In this document: positions 33,527-42,854 of the stretch, piece after piece
Layout: each line of letters starts with the position of its first letter
Position numbering within the stretch: position 1 is the stretch's first letter
NCBI RefSeq assembly: GCF_016921195.1
Contig: NZ_JAFGYF010000002.1
Span: 1-64,000, forward strand
Source of the DNA: Cellulosimicrobium cellulans
Lineage (GTDB): Bacteria > Actinomycetota > Actinomycetes > Actinomycetales > Cellulomonadaceae
Reading direction: 5' to 3'
DNA: 64,000 nt
Translations under genes and position numbers: made by a program
The notes under the pieces: model-generated
What the model was told of the DNA's origin: nothing
Database searches by the model: none
What the model saw: the letters and a program-made list of their open reading frames with translations, nothing else

Positions 33527-35349
33527 TGGTCGCGCAGGCCGAAGTCATCCCCGGTCTCGCCCCTCGGCGTCAGACCCTCGGTCGGACCGTGATCAAGTGG
33601 GTCACGTCCACCGACCACAAGACGATCGGGTACATGTACCTGATCACGTCGTTCATCTTCTTCTGCATCGGCGGCCTCATGGCCCTCGTGATCCGTGCGG
33701 AGCTCTTCGAGCCCGGGATCCAGATCGTGCAGAGCAAGGAGCAGTACAACCAGCTCTTCACGATGCACGGCACGATCATGCTGCTGCTGTTCGCGACGCC
33801 GCTGTTCGCCGGGTTCGCCAACGTCATCATGCCGCTGCAGATCGGTGCGCCGGACGTCGCGTTCCCGCGACTGAACATGTTCGCGTACTGGCTCTACCTC
33901 TTCGGCGGGCTCATCGCCTCGGCCGGGTTCTTCACCCCGCAGGGCGCGGCCTCGTTCGGGTGGTTCGCGTACGCGCCGCTGTCGAACACGACGTTCAGTC
34001 CGGGCCTCGGGGGAGACCTGTGGGTGTTCGGCCTCGCGCTCGCCGGCTTCGGCACCATCCTCGGTGCCGTCAACTTCATCACGACGATCATCACGATGCG
34101 CGCGCCCGGCATGACGATGTTCCGCATGCCGATCTTCACGTGGAACACCCTCGTGACGAGCCTGCTCGTGCTGATGGCGTTCCCGCCCCTCGCCGCCGCG
34201 CTCTTCGCGCTCGGGGCGGACCGGCGCCTCGGTGCCCAGATCTTCAACCCCGAGAACGGGGGCGCGATCCTGTGGCAGCACCTCTTCTGGTTCTTCGGCC
34301 ACCCCGAGGTGTACATCATCGCGCTGCCGTTCTTCGGCATCGTCACGGAGATCCTGCCGGTCTTCAGCCGCAAGCCGATCTTCGGCTACAAGGGCCTCGT
34401 GTACGCGACGATCGCGATCGCGGCCCTCTCCGTGACGGTGTGGGCGCACCACATGTACGTCACCGGTGCGGTCCTGCTGCCGTTCTTCGCCTTCATGACG
34501 ATGCTCATCGCCGTCCCGACGGGCGTGAAGTTCTTCAACTGGATCGGGACGATGTGGCGCGGCAAGCTCACGTTCGAGACACCGATGCTGTGGTCGATCG
34601 GCTTCCTCGTGACGTTCCTCTTCGGTGGCCTGACCGGCATCATCCTGTCGAGCCCGGCGCTGGACTTCCACCTGTCCGACTCGTACTTCGTCGTGGCGCA
34701 CTTCCACTACGTCGTGTTCGGCACCGTGGTGTTCGCGATGTTCGCGGGCTTCTACTTCTGGTGGCCCAAGTTCACCGGCCGGATGCTCAACGAGCGCCTC
34801 GGCAAGCTGCACTTCTGGCTGCTGTTCATCGGTTTCCACACCACGTTCCTCATCCAGCACTGGCTGGGCGTCGAGGGCATGCCGCGTCGCTACGCGGACT
34901 ACGCGCCGTCGGACGGCTTCACGTGGGAGAACCAGGTCTCGACGGTCGGGGCGTTCATCCTCGCCGCGTCGACGCTGCCGTTCCTCTGGAACGTCTACAC
35001 GACCTGGCGCAACGCGCCCAAGGTCGCGGTCGACGACCCGTGGGGCTACGGGCGCTCGCTCGAGTGGGCGACCTCCTGCCCGCCGCCGCGCCACAACTTC
35101 ACGTCGCTGCCTCGTATCCGTTCCGAGTCGCCCGCGTTCGACCTGCACCACCCCGAGGTCGCGGCGATGGACCACGCCGAGCCGAACCCGAACGTGCTCG
35201 AGCAGGTGTACGGCGAGGCCGACCGCCGGGGTGAGAAGAGCGTCGCGCTCGACCGCCTGAGCGGTACGGAGGGCGGCAGCGACTCCACGACGACCACCAT
35301 CGTCGACGAACCGCGCACGGGCACGACGGACGAGGAGGCCGGGAAGTGA
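33526..35349 (+). CDS. ctaD: Cytochrome c oxidase subunit I
   Basis: 607 aa, twelve transmembrane helices, catalytic subunit of aa3 oxidase. The heme a ligand is in MHGTIMLLL, the CuB/Tyr crosslink motif in [10 protein letters not shown], the CuB histidines in AHHMYVTG, and the heme ligands in [10 protein letters not shown]. The ~75-residue C-terminal tail is acidic and Thr-rich. ATG overlaps the ctaC stop; the stop overlaps the ctaF GTG by 4 bp, so the three subunits are translationally coupled. Confidence 0.97.
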   Translation: MVAQAEVIPGLAPRRQTLGRTVIKWVTSTDHKTIGYMYLITSFIFFCIGGLMALVIRAELFEPGIQIVQSKEQYNQLFTMHGTIMLLLFATPLFAGFANVIMPLQIGAPDVAFPRLNMFAYWLYLFGGLIASAGFFTPQGAASFGWFAYAPLSNTTFSPGLGGDLWVFGLALAGFGTILGAVNFITTIITMRAPGMTMFRMPIFTWNTLVTSLLVLMAFPPLAAALFALGADRRLGAQIFNPENGGAILWQHLFWFFGHPEVYIIALPFFGIVTEILPVFSRKPIFGYKGLVYATIAIAALSVTVWAHHMYVTGAVLLPFFAFMTMLIAVPTGVKFFNWIGTMWRGKLTFETPMLWSIGFLVTFLFGGLTGIILSSPALDFHLSDSYFVVAHFHYVVFGTVVFAMFAGFYFWWPKFTGRMLNERLGKLHFWLLFIGFHTTFLIQHWLGVEGMPRRYADYAPSDGFTWENQVSTVGAFILAASTLPFLWNVYTTWRNAPKVAVDDPWGYGRSLEWATSCPPPRHNFTSLPRIRSESPAFDLHHPEVAAMDHAEPNPNVLEQVYGEADRRGEKSVALDRLSGTEGGSDSTTTTIVDEPRTGTTDEEAGK

Positions 35350-35744
35350 AGGTCGAGTACAAGCTGTTCCTCTACGGGACGCCGTTCTTCATCGCCGCGG
35401 GGATCGTCTACGGCTTCTGGAGCCACTGGGAGCCCGTCGGATCGGTCGCCATCCTCCTGACCGGTGGACTGGTCGCGATGATCGGCGCCTACCTCATGCT
35501 CACGGCGAAGCGCATCGACGCCCGCCCCGAGGACGACCCCGAGGGCCTGATCGAGCAGGGTGCCGGCGACCAGGGCGTCTACGCCCCGTGGAGCTGGTGG
35601 CCGCTCGCGATCGCCGGCTCGGCCGCGATCGTGTTCCTGGGTCTCGCCGTCGGCTGGTGGCTCGTCTACGTGGGGATCGCGCTCGCCGCGGTCGCCCTCG
35701 TCGGCTGGGTCTTCGAGTTCTCTCGCGGCCAGCACGCCCACTGA
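35346..35744 (+). CDS. ctaF: Cytochrome c oxidase subunit IV
   Basis: 132 aa actinobacterial subunit IV with four transmembrane helices (~7-28, ~33-52, ~82-100, ~103-122); the start [17 protein letters not shown] is characteristic. It stabilises the aa3 part of the bcc-aa3 supercomplex. GTG start overlaps the ctaD stop (GTGA). A perfect 15-bp hairpin terminator follows. Confidence 0.93.
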   Translation: MKVEYKLFLYGTPFFIAAGIVYGFWSHWEPVGSVAILLTGGLVAMIGAYLMLTAKRIDARPEDDPEGLIEQGAGDQGVYAPWSWWPLAIAGSAAIVFLGLAVGWWLVYVGIALAAVALVGWVFEFSRGQHAH

Positions 35745-35769
35745 TCGACCGGGCGTCCTCGCCACGTCC

Positions 35770-35805
35770 GGACGGCCCGGTCCCCGCCAGGGGACCGGGC
35801 CGTCC
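35770..35805 (+). terminator. Terminator of the ctaCDF operon
   Basis: Perfect 15-bp arms GGACGGCCCGGTCCC (35770-35784) and GGGACCGGGCCGTCC (35791-35805), loop of 6 nt. Confidence 0.92.
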
Positions 35806-35891
35806 GTCGTTCATCAGTCGGGTCGGACGACGTCGCGCGCCACCTCTTCGTGACCGCGGACTGACGGCGGGCGCCTGGTAGAGCGCCGAGA

Positions 35892-35936
35892 ACGAGGTCG
35901 GTCCCGTCATCCACCGGATGACGGGACCGACCTCGT
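35892..35936 (-). terminator. Terminator left behind after the SOD remnant
   Basis: Perfect 21-bp arms (35892-35912 and 35916-35936) with a 3-nt loop; the arm starts ACGAGGTCGGTCCC. It lies 55 bp past the stop of the minus-strand superoxide dismutase remnant. Confidence 0.9.
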
Positions 35937-35990
35937 CGTGGTGGGGGAGCGGGTTCGCGCTCGCCCGGGAGTGTCGTGCTGCGGAGTTCG

Positions 35991-36467
35991 TCAGGCGGGG
36001 ACGATGAGCCCGGCGGTCTGGGTCTTGGCGCGCTGGAGGCGGGCCTCGGCGTCGGACCAGTTGACGAGGTTCCACCAGGCGGTGACGTAGTCGGCGCGCA
36101 CGTTCTGGTAGTCGAGGTAGTAGGCGTGCTCCCAGACGTCGAGCAGGACGATCGGGGTCAGGCCGAGGGTGAGGTTGCCCTGCTGGTCGTAGAGCTGGAC
36201 GGTGACGAGCTTGGAGCCGATGGAGTCCCAGGCGAGGATGGCCCAGCCCGAGCCCTGGACGCCGGCGGCGACGGCGGCGAACTGCTTCTTGAAGGCGTCG
36301 AAGGAGCCGAAGTGCTCGTCGATCGCGGCGCCGATCTCGCCGGTGGGCTCGCCGCCGCCCTCGGGGGAGAGGTTGGTCCAGAAGGCGGAGTGGTTGACGT
36401 GGCCGCCGAGGTTGAACGCGAGGTTCTTCTCGTGCAGGTTGATCGCGGCGAAGTCGCCGCTCGCCCG
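35991..36467 (-). pseudogene. 5'-truncated Mn/Fe superoxide dismutase remnant
   Basis: The frame encodes the C-terminal ~158 residues of a Mn/Fe SOD, from SGDFAAINLHEKNLAFNLGG to the end, with three metal ligands in place (NHSAFW; DVWEHAYY Asp and His). The N-terminal ~50-55 residues, including the HHDKHH-type segment that holds the first His ligand and part of the active-site channel, are missing. Homology stops near 36461-36467. Upstream in the same frame there is only unrelated sequence running into the qcrB terminator hairpin; no start codon with a ribosome site exists. The frame is otherwise intact, so the loss looks recent. A complete SOD gene is expected elsewhere in the genome. Confidence 0.85.
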
Positions 36468-36534
36468 CTGGAGAGTGACCTGACGGAGTCTCAGGCCCTC
36501 ACGGGCGCGACTGCCTGCGCCCGGCGCCGAGACG

Positions 36535-36587
36535 ACGATGACCCGCGACCAGCCCCTCATCGAGGGTGGCAGGTCGCGGGTCATCGT
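36535..36587 (-). terminator. Terminator of the ctaE-qcrCAB operon
   Basis: Perfect 16-bp arms ACGATGACCCGCGACC (36535-36550) and GGTCGCGGGTCATCGT (36572-36587) with a 21-nt loop, 18 bp past the qcrB stop. Confidence 0.9.
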
Positions 36588-36604
36588 CCTACTGTGCGGG
36601 AACC

Positions 36605-38368
36605 TCAGCGTCGACGCTCGTCGGCGCCCTTCTCCGGCTCGACGAGGTCGCGCCCGCCACCGACGGTGGCGGCTCCGGCCTCGATCTGCGCGTGGCTCTC
36701 GCTCTCGAGCGCGTCGTGCTCGCCGTGCGAGTGCGCGGCCGCGAGCTCGGCGGGCGTCACGGGCTCGATCCGGTCCTCGTAGAAGAACCGCGACAGGCGC
36801 TGGAGGCGCTTGTCCTTCTTGTAGCCCTTGCGCCGCACGCCGCGCGAGTCCGTCGCCGGCTCGATCTCGAGGGGCGCGTGAGCCTGGTAGTTGACCCGCA
36901 GCCAGCGCTCCTGCTCGTCGAGCGGGCGGTGGACCTCGATGTACTCGCCGTGCGCGAACCGCACGATCCGGCCCGTCTCGTGGCCGTGGAGCACGAGCTC
37001 GCGGTCCTTGCGCTGCAGCCCGAGGCAGATGCGCTTGGTGATCCAGAACGCGAACCACGGGCCGACGAAGAACAGGATCCGGAACGCCCACGTGATCGTG
37101 TTGATCGACATGTGGAAGTGCGTCGCGATGAGGTCGTTCGACCCGGCGAGCGCCAGGATGATGAACGCCGTGAGGAACGCGACGCCCAGGCCGGTGCGGA
37201 CGGGCACGTTGCGAGGGCGGTCCAGGACGTGGTGCTCACGCTTGTCCTTCGTCACCGCGGCCTCGAGGAACGGGTAGACGAAGAGGAACGTGAAGAGCAG
37301 ACCCGGTACCACGACTGCCGGGATGAGCACGTTCAGCGGCACCGTGTAGTCGCCCCAGGTGACGAACTCCGCTCCGCCGGGCATGAGTCGTAGCGAACCC
37401 TCGAGGAACAGCATGTACCAGTCGGGTTGGGCTCCCGCGGACACCGGTGACGGGTCGTACGGGCCGTAGTTCCACACGTTGTTGATGGCCATGGTCCCGC
37501 CCATGAGGGCGAGGATGCCGAACACGACGAAGAAGAAGCCGCCGGCCTTGGCCACGTACACCGGGAACAGCGGGTAGCCGACCACGTTCGTGTCCGTGCG
37601 GCCGCCACCGGGGTACTGCGTGTGCTTGTGCAGCACGACGAAGAACAGGTGGAGCGCGACGAGCGCGAGGATCAGGCCGGGCACGAGCAGGATGTGCACG
37701 GTGAAGAGCCTCGGGATGATGTGCTCGCCCGGGAACTCGCCGCCGAAGATGAAGTACGAGAGGTACGACCCGATGAGCGGGATCGACTTCACGACACCGT
37801 CGGTGATGCGCAGGCCGTTGCCGGAGAGGACGTCGTCCGGGAGGGAGTAGCCCGAGAAGCCGGCGGCGAGGCCCATGATCATGAGCAGCATGCCGACGAG
37901 CCAGTTGATCTCGCGCGGCTTGCGGAACGCGCCCGTGAAGAACACGCGCATCATGTGCGTGACGATCGCCGCGAGGAAGATCAGCGCCGCCCAGTGGTGG
38001 ATCTGCCGCATGAGCAGACCGCCGCGCACCTCGAACGACATGTGCAGCGTCGAGGCGAACGCGTCGGACATGAGCACGCCGTTCATCGAGGCGGGCTCGC
38101 CGTGGTAGGTGACGAGCGACATGCTCGGTACGAAGAACATCGTCAGGAAGATCCCCGTGAGGATCAGGACGACGAACGAGTACAGCGCGATCTCGCCCAG
38201 GAGGAACGACCAGTGGTCGGGGAAGACCTTGCGCGCGAACTCCTTGACGGCGACGCCGATGCTCGTGCGCTGGTCCAGGTAGTCGGCGGCCTTGCCGGCG
38301 GGGGTCGTCGGTGCGGCGGCCTTCGGTGCGGACGCCTTGGAGGAGGCGGATCCGGTGCTGGTGGTCAC
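36605..38368 (-). CDS. qcrB: Cytochrome bc1 complex cytochrome b subunit
   Basis: 587 aa with eight to nine transmembrane helices and a ~150-residue charged C-terminal extension typical of actinobacterial QcrB. Heme b histidines lie in HMSFEVRGGLLMRQIHHWAA and FTVHILLVPG/VALHLFFVVLHKH; the Qo-site loop is PDWYM rather than PEWY, as is usual in this group. It oxidises menaquinol and is the target site of Q203-type inhibitors. The GTG start overlaps the qcrA stop by 4 bp. Last gene of ctaE-qcrC-qcrA-qcrB. Confidence 0.96.
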   Translation of the reverse strand: MTTSTGSASSKASAPKAAAPTTPAGKAADYLDQRTSIGVAVKEFARKVFPDHWSFLLGEIALYSFVVLILTGIFLTMFFVPSMSLVTYHGEPASMNGVLMSDAFASTLHMSFEVRGGLLMRQIHHWAALIFLAAIVTHMMRVFFTGAFRKPREINWLVGMLLMIMGLAAGFSGYSLPDDVLSGNGLRITDGVVKSIPLIGSYLSYFIFGGEFPGEHIIPRLFTVHILLVPGLILALVALHLFFVVLHKHTQYPGGGRTDTNVVGYPLFPVYVAKAGGFFFVVFGILALMGGTMAINNVWNYGPYDPSPVSAGAQPDWYMLFLEGSLRLMPGGAEFVTWGDYTVPLNVLIPAVVVPGLLFTFLFVYPFLEAAVTKDKREHHVLDRPRNVPVRTGLGVAFLTAFIILALAGSNDLIATHFHMSINTITWAFRILFFVGPWFAFWITKRICLGLQRKDRELVLHGHETGRIVRFAHGEYIEVHRPLDEQERWLRVNYQAHAPLEIEPATDSRGVRRKGYKKDKRLQRLSRFFYEDRIEPVTPAELAAAHSHGEHDALESESHAQIEAGAATVGGGRDLVEPEKGADERRR

Positions 38369-39426
38369 TTGAGACGCTCCCAGAAGCTCGGGCCGATGGG
38401 CTCGTGGAAGTCGCTCTGGGCGACCAGGTAGCCCTCGTCATCAACGGTGATCGGCAGCTGCGGCAGGGGGCGCTTCGCGGGCCCGAAGACCACCTTCGCG
38501 CTGTCGGCCACGTCGAACGTCGACTGGTGGCACGGGCAGAGCAGGTGGTGCGTCTGCTGCTCGTAGAGCGCCACGGGGCAGCCGACGTGCGTGCAGATCT
38601 TGGAGAACGCGACGATGCCGTCGTACGACCAGGTCTCACCCTCGGGGGCCTGCTCGGACACGATGTCGCGCGGGTCGAGACGGACCAGCAGGACGACGGC
38701 CTTGGCCTTCTCCGTGATCCACTCGTGGGACTGCATCTCCTCCTGGGAGGCCTCGGGGATGACGTGCACGACCGAGCCGATCGTGACGTCCGCCGCCTTG
38801 ATGGGTCGACCGGACGGATCGATCGCCAGGCGGGTGCCGTTCTTCCAGAGGGTGTGCTTGAACTTCGAGACGTTCCAGTCGCCACCGACGCTGCCGACGA
38901 GCGGGACGGCGATGGTGAGGGGGAACAGCGCGAGCGCGGAGATGACCGCGCCCTTGAGGACGCCGCGGCGGGCGATCCCCGAGTCCTTGGCGCCGGCCTC
39001 GAGCTCGGCGATCGCGTCGGCGCGCGTCTCGGCGTCGCTCGCGACGGGGTGGCGCTCGTCGACCTTCTCGTGGTCGGACATGAGGACCTTCGCCCAGTGC
39101 ACGGCGCCGAGGCCGATACCGAGCAGCGCGAACGCGATGGCCACGCCGAGCGAGAGGGTCGACAGGCGCACGCCTGCGGTCGTCCCGTCCGGCGGGATGA
39201 CGAAGTACACGACGAGGGCGGCGATCGTGCCGATCACCGAGATGCCGAAGAGCGTGGCGACCTGGCGCTCGGCACGCTTCGCGGCCTTCGGGTCGCGGTC
39301 GGCCATGCGGCTCTTGTGCTCGGGCAGCCCCGGGTCCGGGAACGTGTCGAGGGTGCCGTGCTCCTCACGGTGCCCGACCTCGCGGTGCGAGGACTCGGGC
39401 GACCGGGGGTTCTGGTAGTCGCTCAC
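38365..39426 (-). CDS. qcrA: Cytochrome bc1 complex Rieske iron-sulfur subunit
   Basis: 353 aa. Three N-terminal transmembrane helices (~57-80, ~90-110, ~165-185), the actinobacterial arrangement, precede the Rieske domain with CTHVGC and CPCHQSTFD binding the [2Fe-2S] cluster. The GTG at 39426 overlaps the qcrC stop (GTGA) and its own stop overlaps the qcrB start, so translation is coupled. Cluster insertion could depend on the nearby erpA product (inference). Confidence 0.96.
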   Translation of the reverse strand: MSDYQNPRSPESSHREVGHREEHGTLDTFPDPGLPEHKSRMADRDPKAAKRAERQVATLFGISVIGTIAALVVYFVIPPDGTTAGVRLSTLSLGVAIAFALLGIGLGAVHWAKVLMSDHEKVDERHPVASDAETRADAIAELEAGAKDSGIARRGVLKGAVISALALFPLTIAVPLVGSVGGDWNVSKFKHTLWKNGTRLAIDPSGRPIKAADVTIGSVVHVIPEASQEEMQSHEWITEKAKAVVLLVRLDPRDIVSEQAPEGETWSYDGIVAFSKICTHVGCPVALYEQQTHHLLCPCHQSTFDVADSAKVVFGPAKRPLPQLPITVDDEGYLVAQSDFHEPIGPSFWERLK

Positions 39427-40202
39427 GAGGACTTCGCTCCGATCCACACTGCGGCCCCGATGAGGAGGCCCATTCCGACGATCCAGGCCCACAGACCCTC
39501 GCTGACCGGGCCGAGGGAGCCGAGCGACAGGCCACCGGCCGAGCCCTCGCGCTGGTCGACGAGGAAGGCGATGACGTCGCGCTTCTCGTCGGGCGTGATG
39601 GTCGCGTCGTTGAACACGGGCATCGACTGCGGTCCGGTGAGCATCGCCTGGTAGATGTTGCGCTCCGACGTGTCCCACAGCGGCGGCGCGAACTTGCCCT
39701 CGGAGAGGGCGCCTCCCGCGCCGACGGCGTTGTGGCACATCGCGCAGTTGGTCCGGAAGATCGCGGCCCCGTTCGCGACGTCACCGAGCGAGGCGTCGAC
39801 CTGCTCGTCGGTCGGGATCGCCGGGCCGGCGCCCAGGGAGGCGACGTAGGCGGCGAGTTGCGCCGTCTGCTCCTCGTCGAACTGACGAGGCTTCTGGATG
39901 GCCTGCGGACCGTCCATCTGCATGGGCATGCGGCCGGTGGACACCTGGAAGTCGACCGACGCGGCACCGACACCGACGAGCGACGGAGCCGTGCTCGTGC
40001 CCTCGGCGTTCGGGCCGTGGCACGTGGCGCAGTTGGCCTGGAACAGCTTCTGGCCGGTCTCGATGTCCTCGGTGCTGGCGGTCTCGGCGTTGGCCGGATT
40101 CGGTGCAAAGGCGGCGTAGACGCCGCCGGTGACCAGCAGCGCCAGCAGCAGCAGCACGACCGGCGCGAGGCGGTGGTGTCTGCGGGCGGCGAGTGCCTTC
40201 AC
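39423..40202 (-). CDS. qcrC: Cytochrome bc1 complex diheme cytochrome c subunit
   Basis: 259 aa. An N-terminal signal-anchor helix (~12-32), two c-type heme sites CATCH (~58) and CAMCH (~153), and a C-terminal transmembrane helix (~236-256). This cytochrome cc replaces soluble cytochrome c and wires the bc1 part directly to the CuA site of CtaC. GTG start at 40202; ctaE ends 73 bp upstream. Confidence 0.96.
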   Translation of the reverse strand: MKALAARRHHRLAPVVLLLLALLVTGGVYAAFAPNPANAETASTEDIETGQKLFQANCATCHGPNAEGTSTAPSLVGVGAASVDFQVSTGRMPMQMDGPQAIQKPRQFDEEQTAQLAAYVASLGAGPAIPTDEQVDASLGDVANGAAIFRTNCAMCHNAVGAGGALSEGKFAPPLWDTSERNIYQAMLTGPQSMPVFNDATITPDEKRDVIAFLVDQREGSAGGLSLGSLGPVSEGLWAWIVGMGLLIGAAVWIGAKSS

Positions 40203-40275
40203 GAAATGATCCTCGTCTCGCAGGTGGGGGAGCAGGGGGCGGGTGGGCGGGCCGGGGCGGACCCCGGGAGCGTCG

Positions 40276-40926
40276 TCAGCGCAAGATGTAGATCACGAAG
40301 AACAGCGCGATCCACACGACGTCGACGAAGTGCCAGTAGTAGGACGTCACGATGGCCGTCGTGGCCTCGTGGTGCCCGAAGTTCTTGGCCGAGAACGAGC
40401 GGCCGAGAAGGAACAGGAAGGCGATCAGGCCACCGACGACGTGGAGGCCGTGGAAGCCGGTCGTGATGTAGAAGACGGAGCCGTAGGGCGTCGAGGAGAT
40501 CGAGACGCCGTGCTCGACGAGCTCCGCGTACTCGAAGATCTGACCACCGATGAAGAACGCACCCATGAGGAACGTGAGGGTCATCCACTCGTTCATCCCC
40601 CAGCGGTTCACCTGGAAGATCGAGCCGGTGCGCACGGGCTGGAAGCGCTCGGCGGCCCACACGCCCATCTGGCACGTCACCGACGACAGCACCAGGACGG
40701 TCGTGTTGATCGCCGCGAAGGTCAGGTTGAGCTTGTCCGCTTCGAGCGCCCACTCGTCGGCGGGCATCACGGCGCGGACCGTGAAGTACATGGCGAAGAG
40801 GCCGGCGAAGAACATGAGCTCGCTGGCCAGCCACACGATCGTCCCGACCGAGACGGGGTTCGGTCGGTTGACGCTCACGTGCTGATGGGCGTGGGGGGCA
40901 GCCGTTGCGGTCGACACAGGAGCCAT
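40276..40926 (-). CDS. ctaE: Cytochrome c oxidase subunit III
   Basis: 216 aa with five transmembrane helices of the short actinobacterial type ([53 protein letters not shown]). It supports proton uptake and stability of aa3 oxidase. The ATG at 40926 is chosen because homology begins there; no good ribosome site precedes it and the upstream promoter is unclear. First gene of ctaE-qcrCAB, a layout shared with mycobacteria. Confidence 0.95.
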   Translation of the reverse strand: MAPVSTATAAPHAHQHVSVNRPNPVSVGTIVWLASELMFFAGLFAMYFTVRAVMPADEWALEADKLNLTFAAINTTVLVLSSVTCQMGVWAAERFQPVRTGSIFQVNRWGMNEWMTLTFLMGAFFIGGQIFEYAELVEHGVSISSTPYGSVFYITTGFHGLHVVGGLIAFLFLLGRSFSAKNFGHHEATTAIVTSYYWHFVDVVWIALFFVIYILR

Positions 40927-41236
40927 TATGGCCGACGAACGGCGCCTCCGCGGCACGCAGACGGCCGCCCCGAGGCGGTGAATCTCACAATGTCTCCAGA
41001 TCTTCCGGCGGAGACCTGCACTTGGTGACGGATCGCTGCCAAGTGCCATGAAACCGGCGGGGTCCCGGGCCCCGCCAGGGCCCTTGGTCCCAGGTCCCGC
41101 GCCGGTCGGCGGGGACGCCCCGTGAGGGGGTGCTGCGAGCCCCCCCGACGTGCCAAGATGCCAGTCGGGACGCGCGCACCCCAGGTGCTGGGGGCGCGCC
41201 CGCCCGGGCCCACCCGAGGGAACGACGAAGGCGACG
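40927..41236. promoter_or_regulatory. Divergent ctaE / receiver-protein control region
   Basis: 310 bp without a gene. It holds a perfect 8-bp inverted repeat GCACTTGG (41018-41025) / CCAAGTGC (41039-41046); a hairpin GGCGGGG (41056-41062) / CCCCGCC (41070-41076); and two related direct motifs TGCCAAGTGCCA (41037-41048) and TGCCAAGATGCCA (41151-41163). These look like binding sites or leader structures for the respiratory operon, but no regulator is identified. Confidence 0.4.
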
Positions 41237-41683
41237 GTGACGACGATGACGACGACCGTGACGACGACGCACGGGGACACGAGCGTGTCCGCGCGCGCGC
41301 CGCGCATCCTCCTCTACAGCGACGACGTGACGGTGCGCGAGCAGGTGCGGCTCGCGGTCGGGCGACGCCTGGGTGCGGGTCAGCCGGACATCGAGTGGCT
41401 CGAGGTCGCGACCCCGGCGGCCGTCGTGACCGCCGCGGACGCGGGCGGCTGGGACCTGCTCGTCCTCGACGGGGAGGCCGACAAGGCCGGGGGCATGGGC
41501 CTGTGCCGCCAGCTCAAGAACGAGGTCTACCGCTGCCCGCCGGTCCTGGTCCTCACCGGCAGGCCGCAGGACGGTTGGCTAGCATCGTGGTCGCTCGCCG
41601 ACGACGCGGTGCCCCGGCCGTTCGACGCGGTCGCCCTCCAGCGCGCCGTCGCCGACCTGCTGCGTGCCGCCGGCGCGCGGTAG
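41237..41683 (+). CDS. Degenerate response-regulator receiver protein
   Basis: 148 aa from the GTG at 41237 (GAAGG 5 nt upstream). A Thr-rich N-terminus leads into a CheY-like fold: [14 protein letters not shown] (acidic pair), [15 protein letters not shown] (phospho-acceptor Asp), VLVLTGR and PRPF in place of the invariant K-P-F. There is no output domain and no histidine kinase nearby. Loss of the conserved Lys suggests phosphorylation-independent or altered signalling. It lies between the ctaE promoter region and trpD, 33 bp upstream of trpD, so probably co-transcribed with it. Confidence 0.75.
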   Translation: MTTMTTTVTTTHGDTSVSARAPRILLYSDDVTVREQVRLAVGRRLGAGQPDIEWLEVATPAAVVTAADAGGWDLLVLDGEADKAGGMGLCRQLKNEVYRCPPVLVLTGRPQDGWLASWSLADDAVPRPFDAVALQRAVADLLRAAGAR

Positions 41684-41716
41684 CCGACAGGAGACCGACC
41701 AGCCGAAGGGCCACCC

Positions 41717-42814
41717 GTGACCGCGACCCCGCACCCCGCCGCCTCGACCACGAGCGACACGACGGGCACGGGGCTCACGTGGCCCGGCCTGCTGACGGAG
41801 CTCGTCGCGGGCCACGACCTGGACGCCGACGCCACCGCGTGGGCGATGGACCAGGTGATGTCCGGCGAGGTGTCGCCCGTGCGGCTCGCGAGCTTCCTCG
41901 TGGCGCTGCGCGCGAAGGGCGAGACCGTCGCGGAGCTCACCGGGCTCGCCGACGCGATGCTCGCCCACGCGAGCCGGTTCACGGTCGACGGACCGGCGGT
42001 CGACATCGTGGGCACGGGCGGGGACCGTGCGCACACGGTCAACATCTCGACGATGGCCTCGCTCGTCATCGCGGGTGCAGGCGTGCGCGTGGTCAAGCAC
42101 GGCAACCGGGCCGCGACCTCGTCCTCGGGCGCCGCGGACGTGCTCGAGGAGCTGGGCATCCGGCTCGACCACGGGCCCGAGCGTGTCGCTCGGATCGTGC
42201 AGGAGGCGGGCATCACGTTCTGCTTCGCCATGGTCTTCCACCCGTCCATGCGCCACGCGGGCGTCGCACGCAAGGAGCTCGGCATCCCGACGGCGTTCAA
42301 CGTCCTCGGCCCGCTGACGAACCCCGCCCAGCCGCGCGCCGCCGCGATCGGTGTCGCGGACGCGCGCATGGCGCCGCTCATCGCCGGGGTGCTCGCCGGA
42401 CGGGGCACCTCGGCGCTCGTGTTCCGCGGCGACGACGGGCTCGACGAGCTCGCGGCGACGGGCGGGGCGACGGTGTGGGAGGTGCGCGACGGCGTCGTCA
42501 CCGAGCACCGGCTCGACCCGGTCGCCGACCTGGGTCTCGCGCCGGTGACGGTCGCCGACCTGCGGGGCGGGGAGGCCGTGCACAACGCCGAGGTGGCGCG
42601 CCGGTTCCTCGCGGGCGAGACCGGCCCGGTGCGCGAGACGGTGCTGCTCAACGCGGCGGCCGGGCTCGTCGCCGACGGCACGCTGCCCGGGACGTCGGAC
42701 GGCTCGCTCGTCGAGCGGCTCCGGGCCGCCTACGACCTCGCCGCCCGCAGCGTGGACACGGGTGCCGCGCGCGACGCCCTCGCGCGCTGGGCCGAGGCCT
42801 CGGGGCGGGACTGA
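41717..42814 (+). CDS. trpD: Anthranilate phosphoribosyltransferase
   Basis: 365 aa. It transfers the phosphoribosyl group from PRPP to anthranilate, second step of tryptophan synthesis. Motifs: [17 protein letters not shown] (PRPP loop), [34 protein letters not shown] and [10 protein letters not shown]. No other trp genes are here; the isolated trpD next to oxidase genes matches Rv2192c. GTG start with weak GAAGGG upstream. Confidence 0.95.
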   Translation: MTATPHPAASTTSDTTGTGLTWPGLLTELVAGHDLDADATAWAMDQVMSGEVSPVRLASFLVALRAKGETVAELTGLADAMLAHASRFTVDGPAVDIVGTGGDRAHTVNISTMASLVIAGAGVRVVKHGNRAATSSSGAADVLEELGIRLDHGPERVARIVQEAGITFCFAMVFHPSMRHAGVARKELGIPTAFNVLGPLTNPAQPRAAAIGVADARMAPLIAGVLAGRGTSALVFRGDDGLDELAATGGATVWEVRDGVVTEHRLDPVADLGLAPVTVADLRGGEAVHNAEVARRFLAGETGPVRETVLLNAAAGLVADGTLPGTSDGSLVERLRAAYDLAARSVDTGAARDALARWAEASGRD

Positions 42815-42815
42815 A

Positions 42816-42831
42816 CCGTCCGCGAGGACGG
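42816..42831. terminator. Short hairpin after trpD
   Basis: CCGTCC (42816-42821) and GGACGG (42826-42831), loop of 4 nt, directly after the trpD stop and before the convergent RAM-domain gene. Confidence 0.5.
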
Positions 42832-42854
42832 GCCGCCCGACGTGGGCCGGTCCG

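Noticed and set aside
33325-35175. 616-codon minus-strand frame antisense to ctaD
   Set aside because: ctaD is unambiguous, and the antisense translation is Arg/Glu/His-rich without a family pattern.
36468-37091. In-frame upstream continuation of the SOD fragment
   Set aside because: It reads through the qcrB terminator hairpin and then antisense-frame shadow of qcrB on the same strand; no SOD-like residues and no start with a ribosome site.
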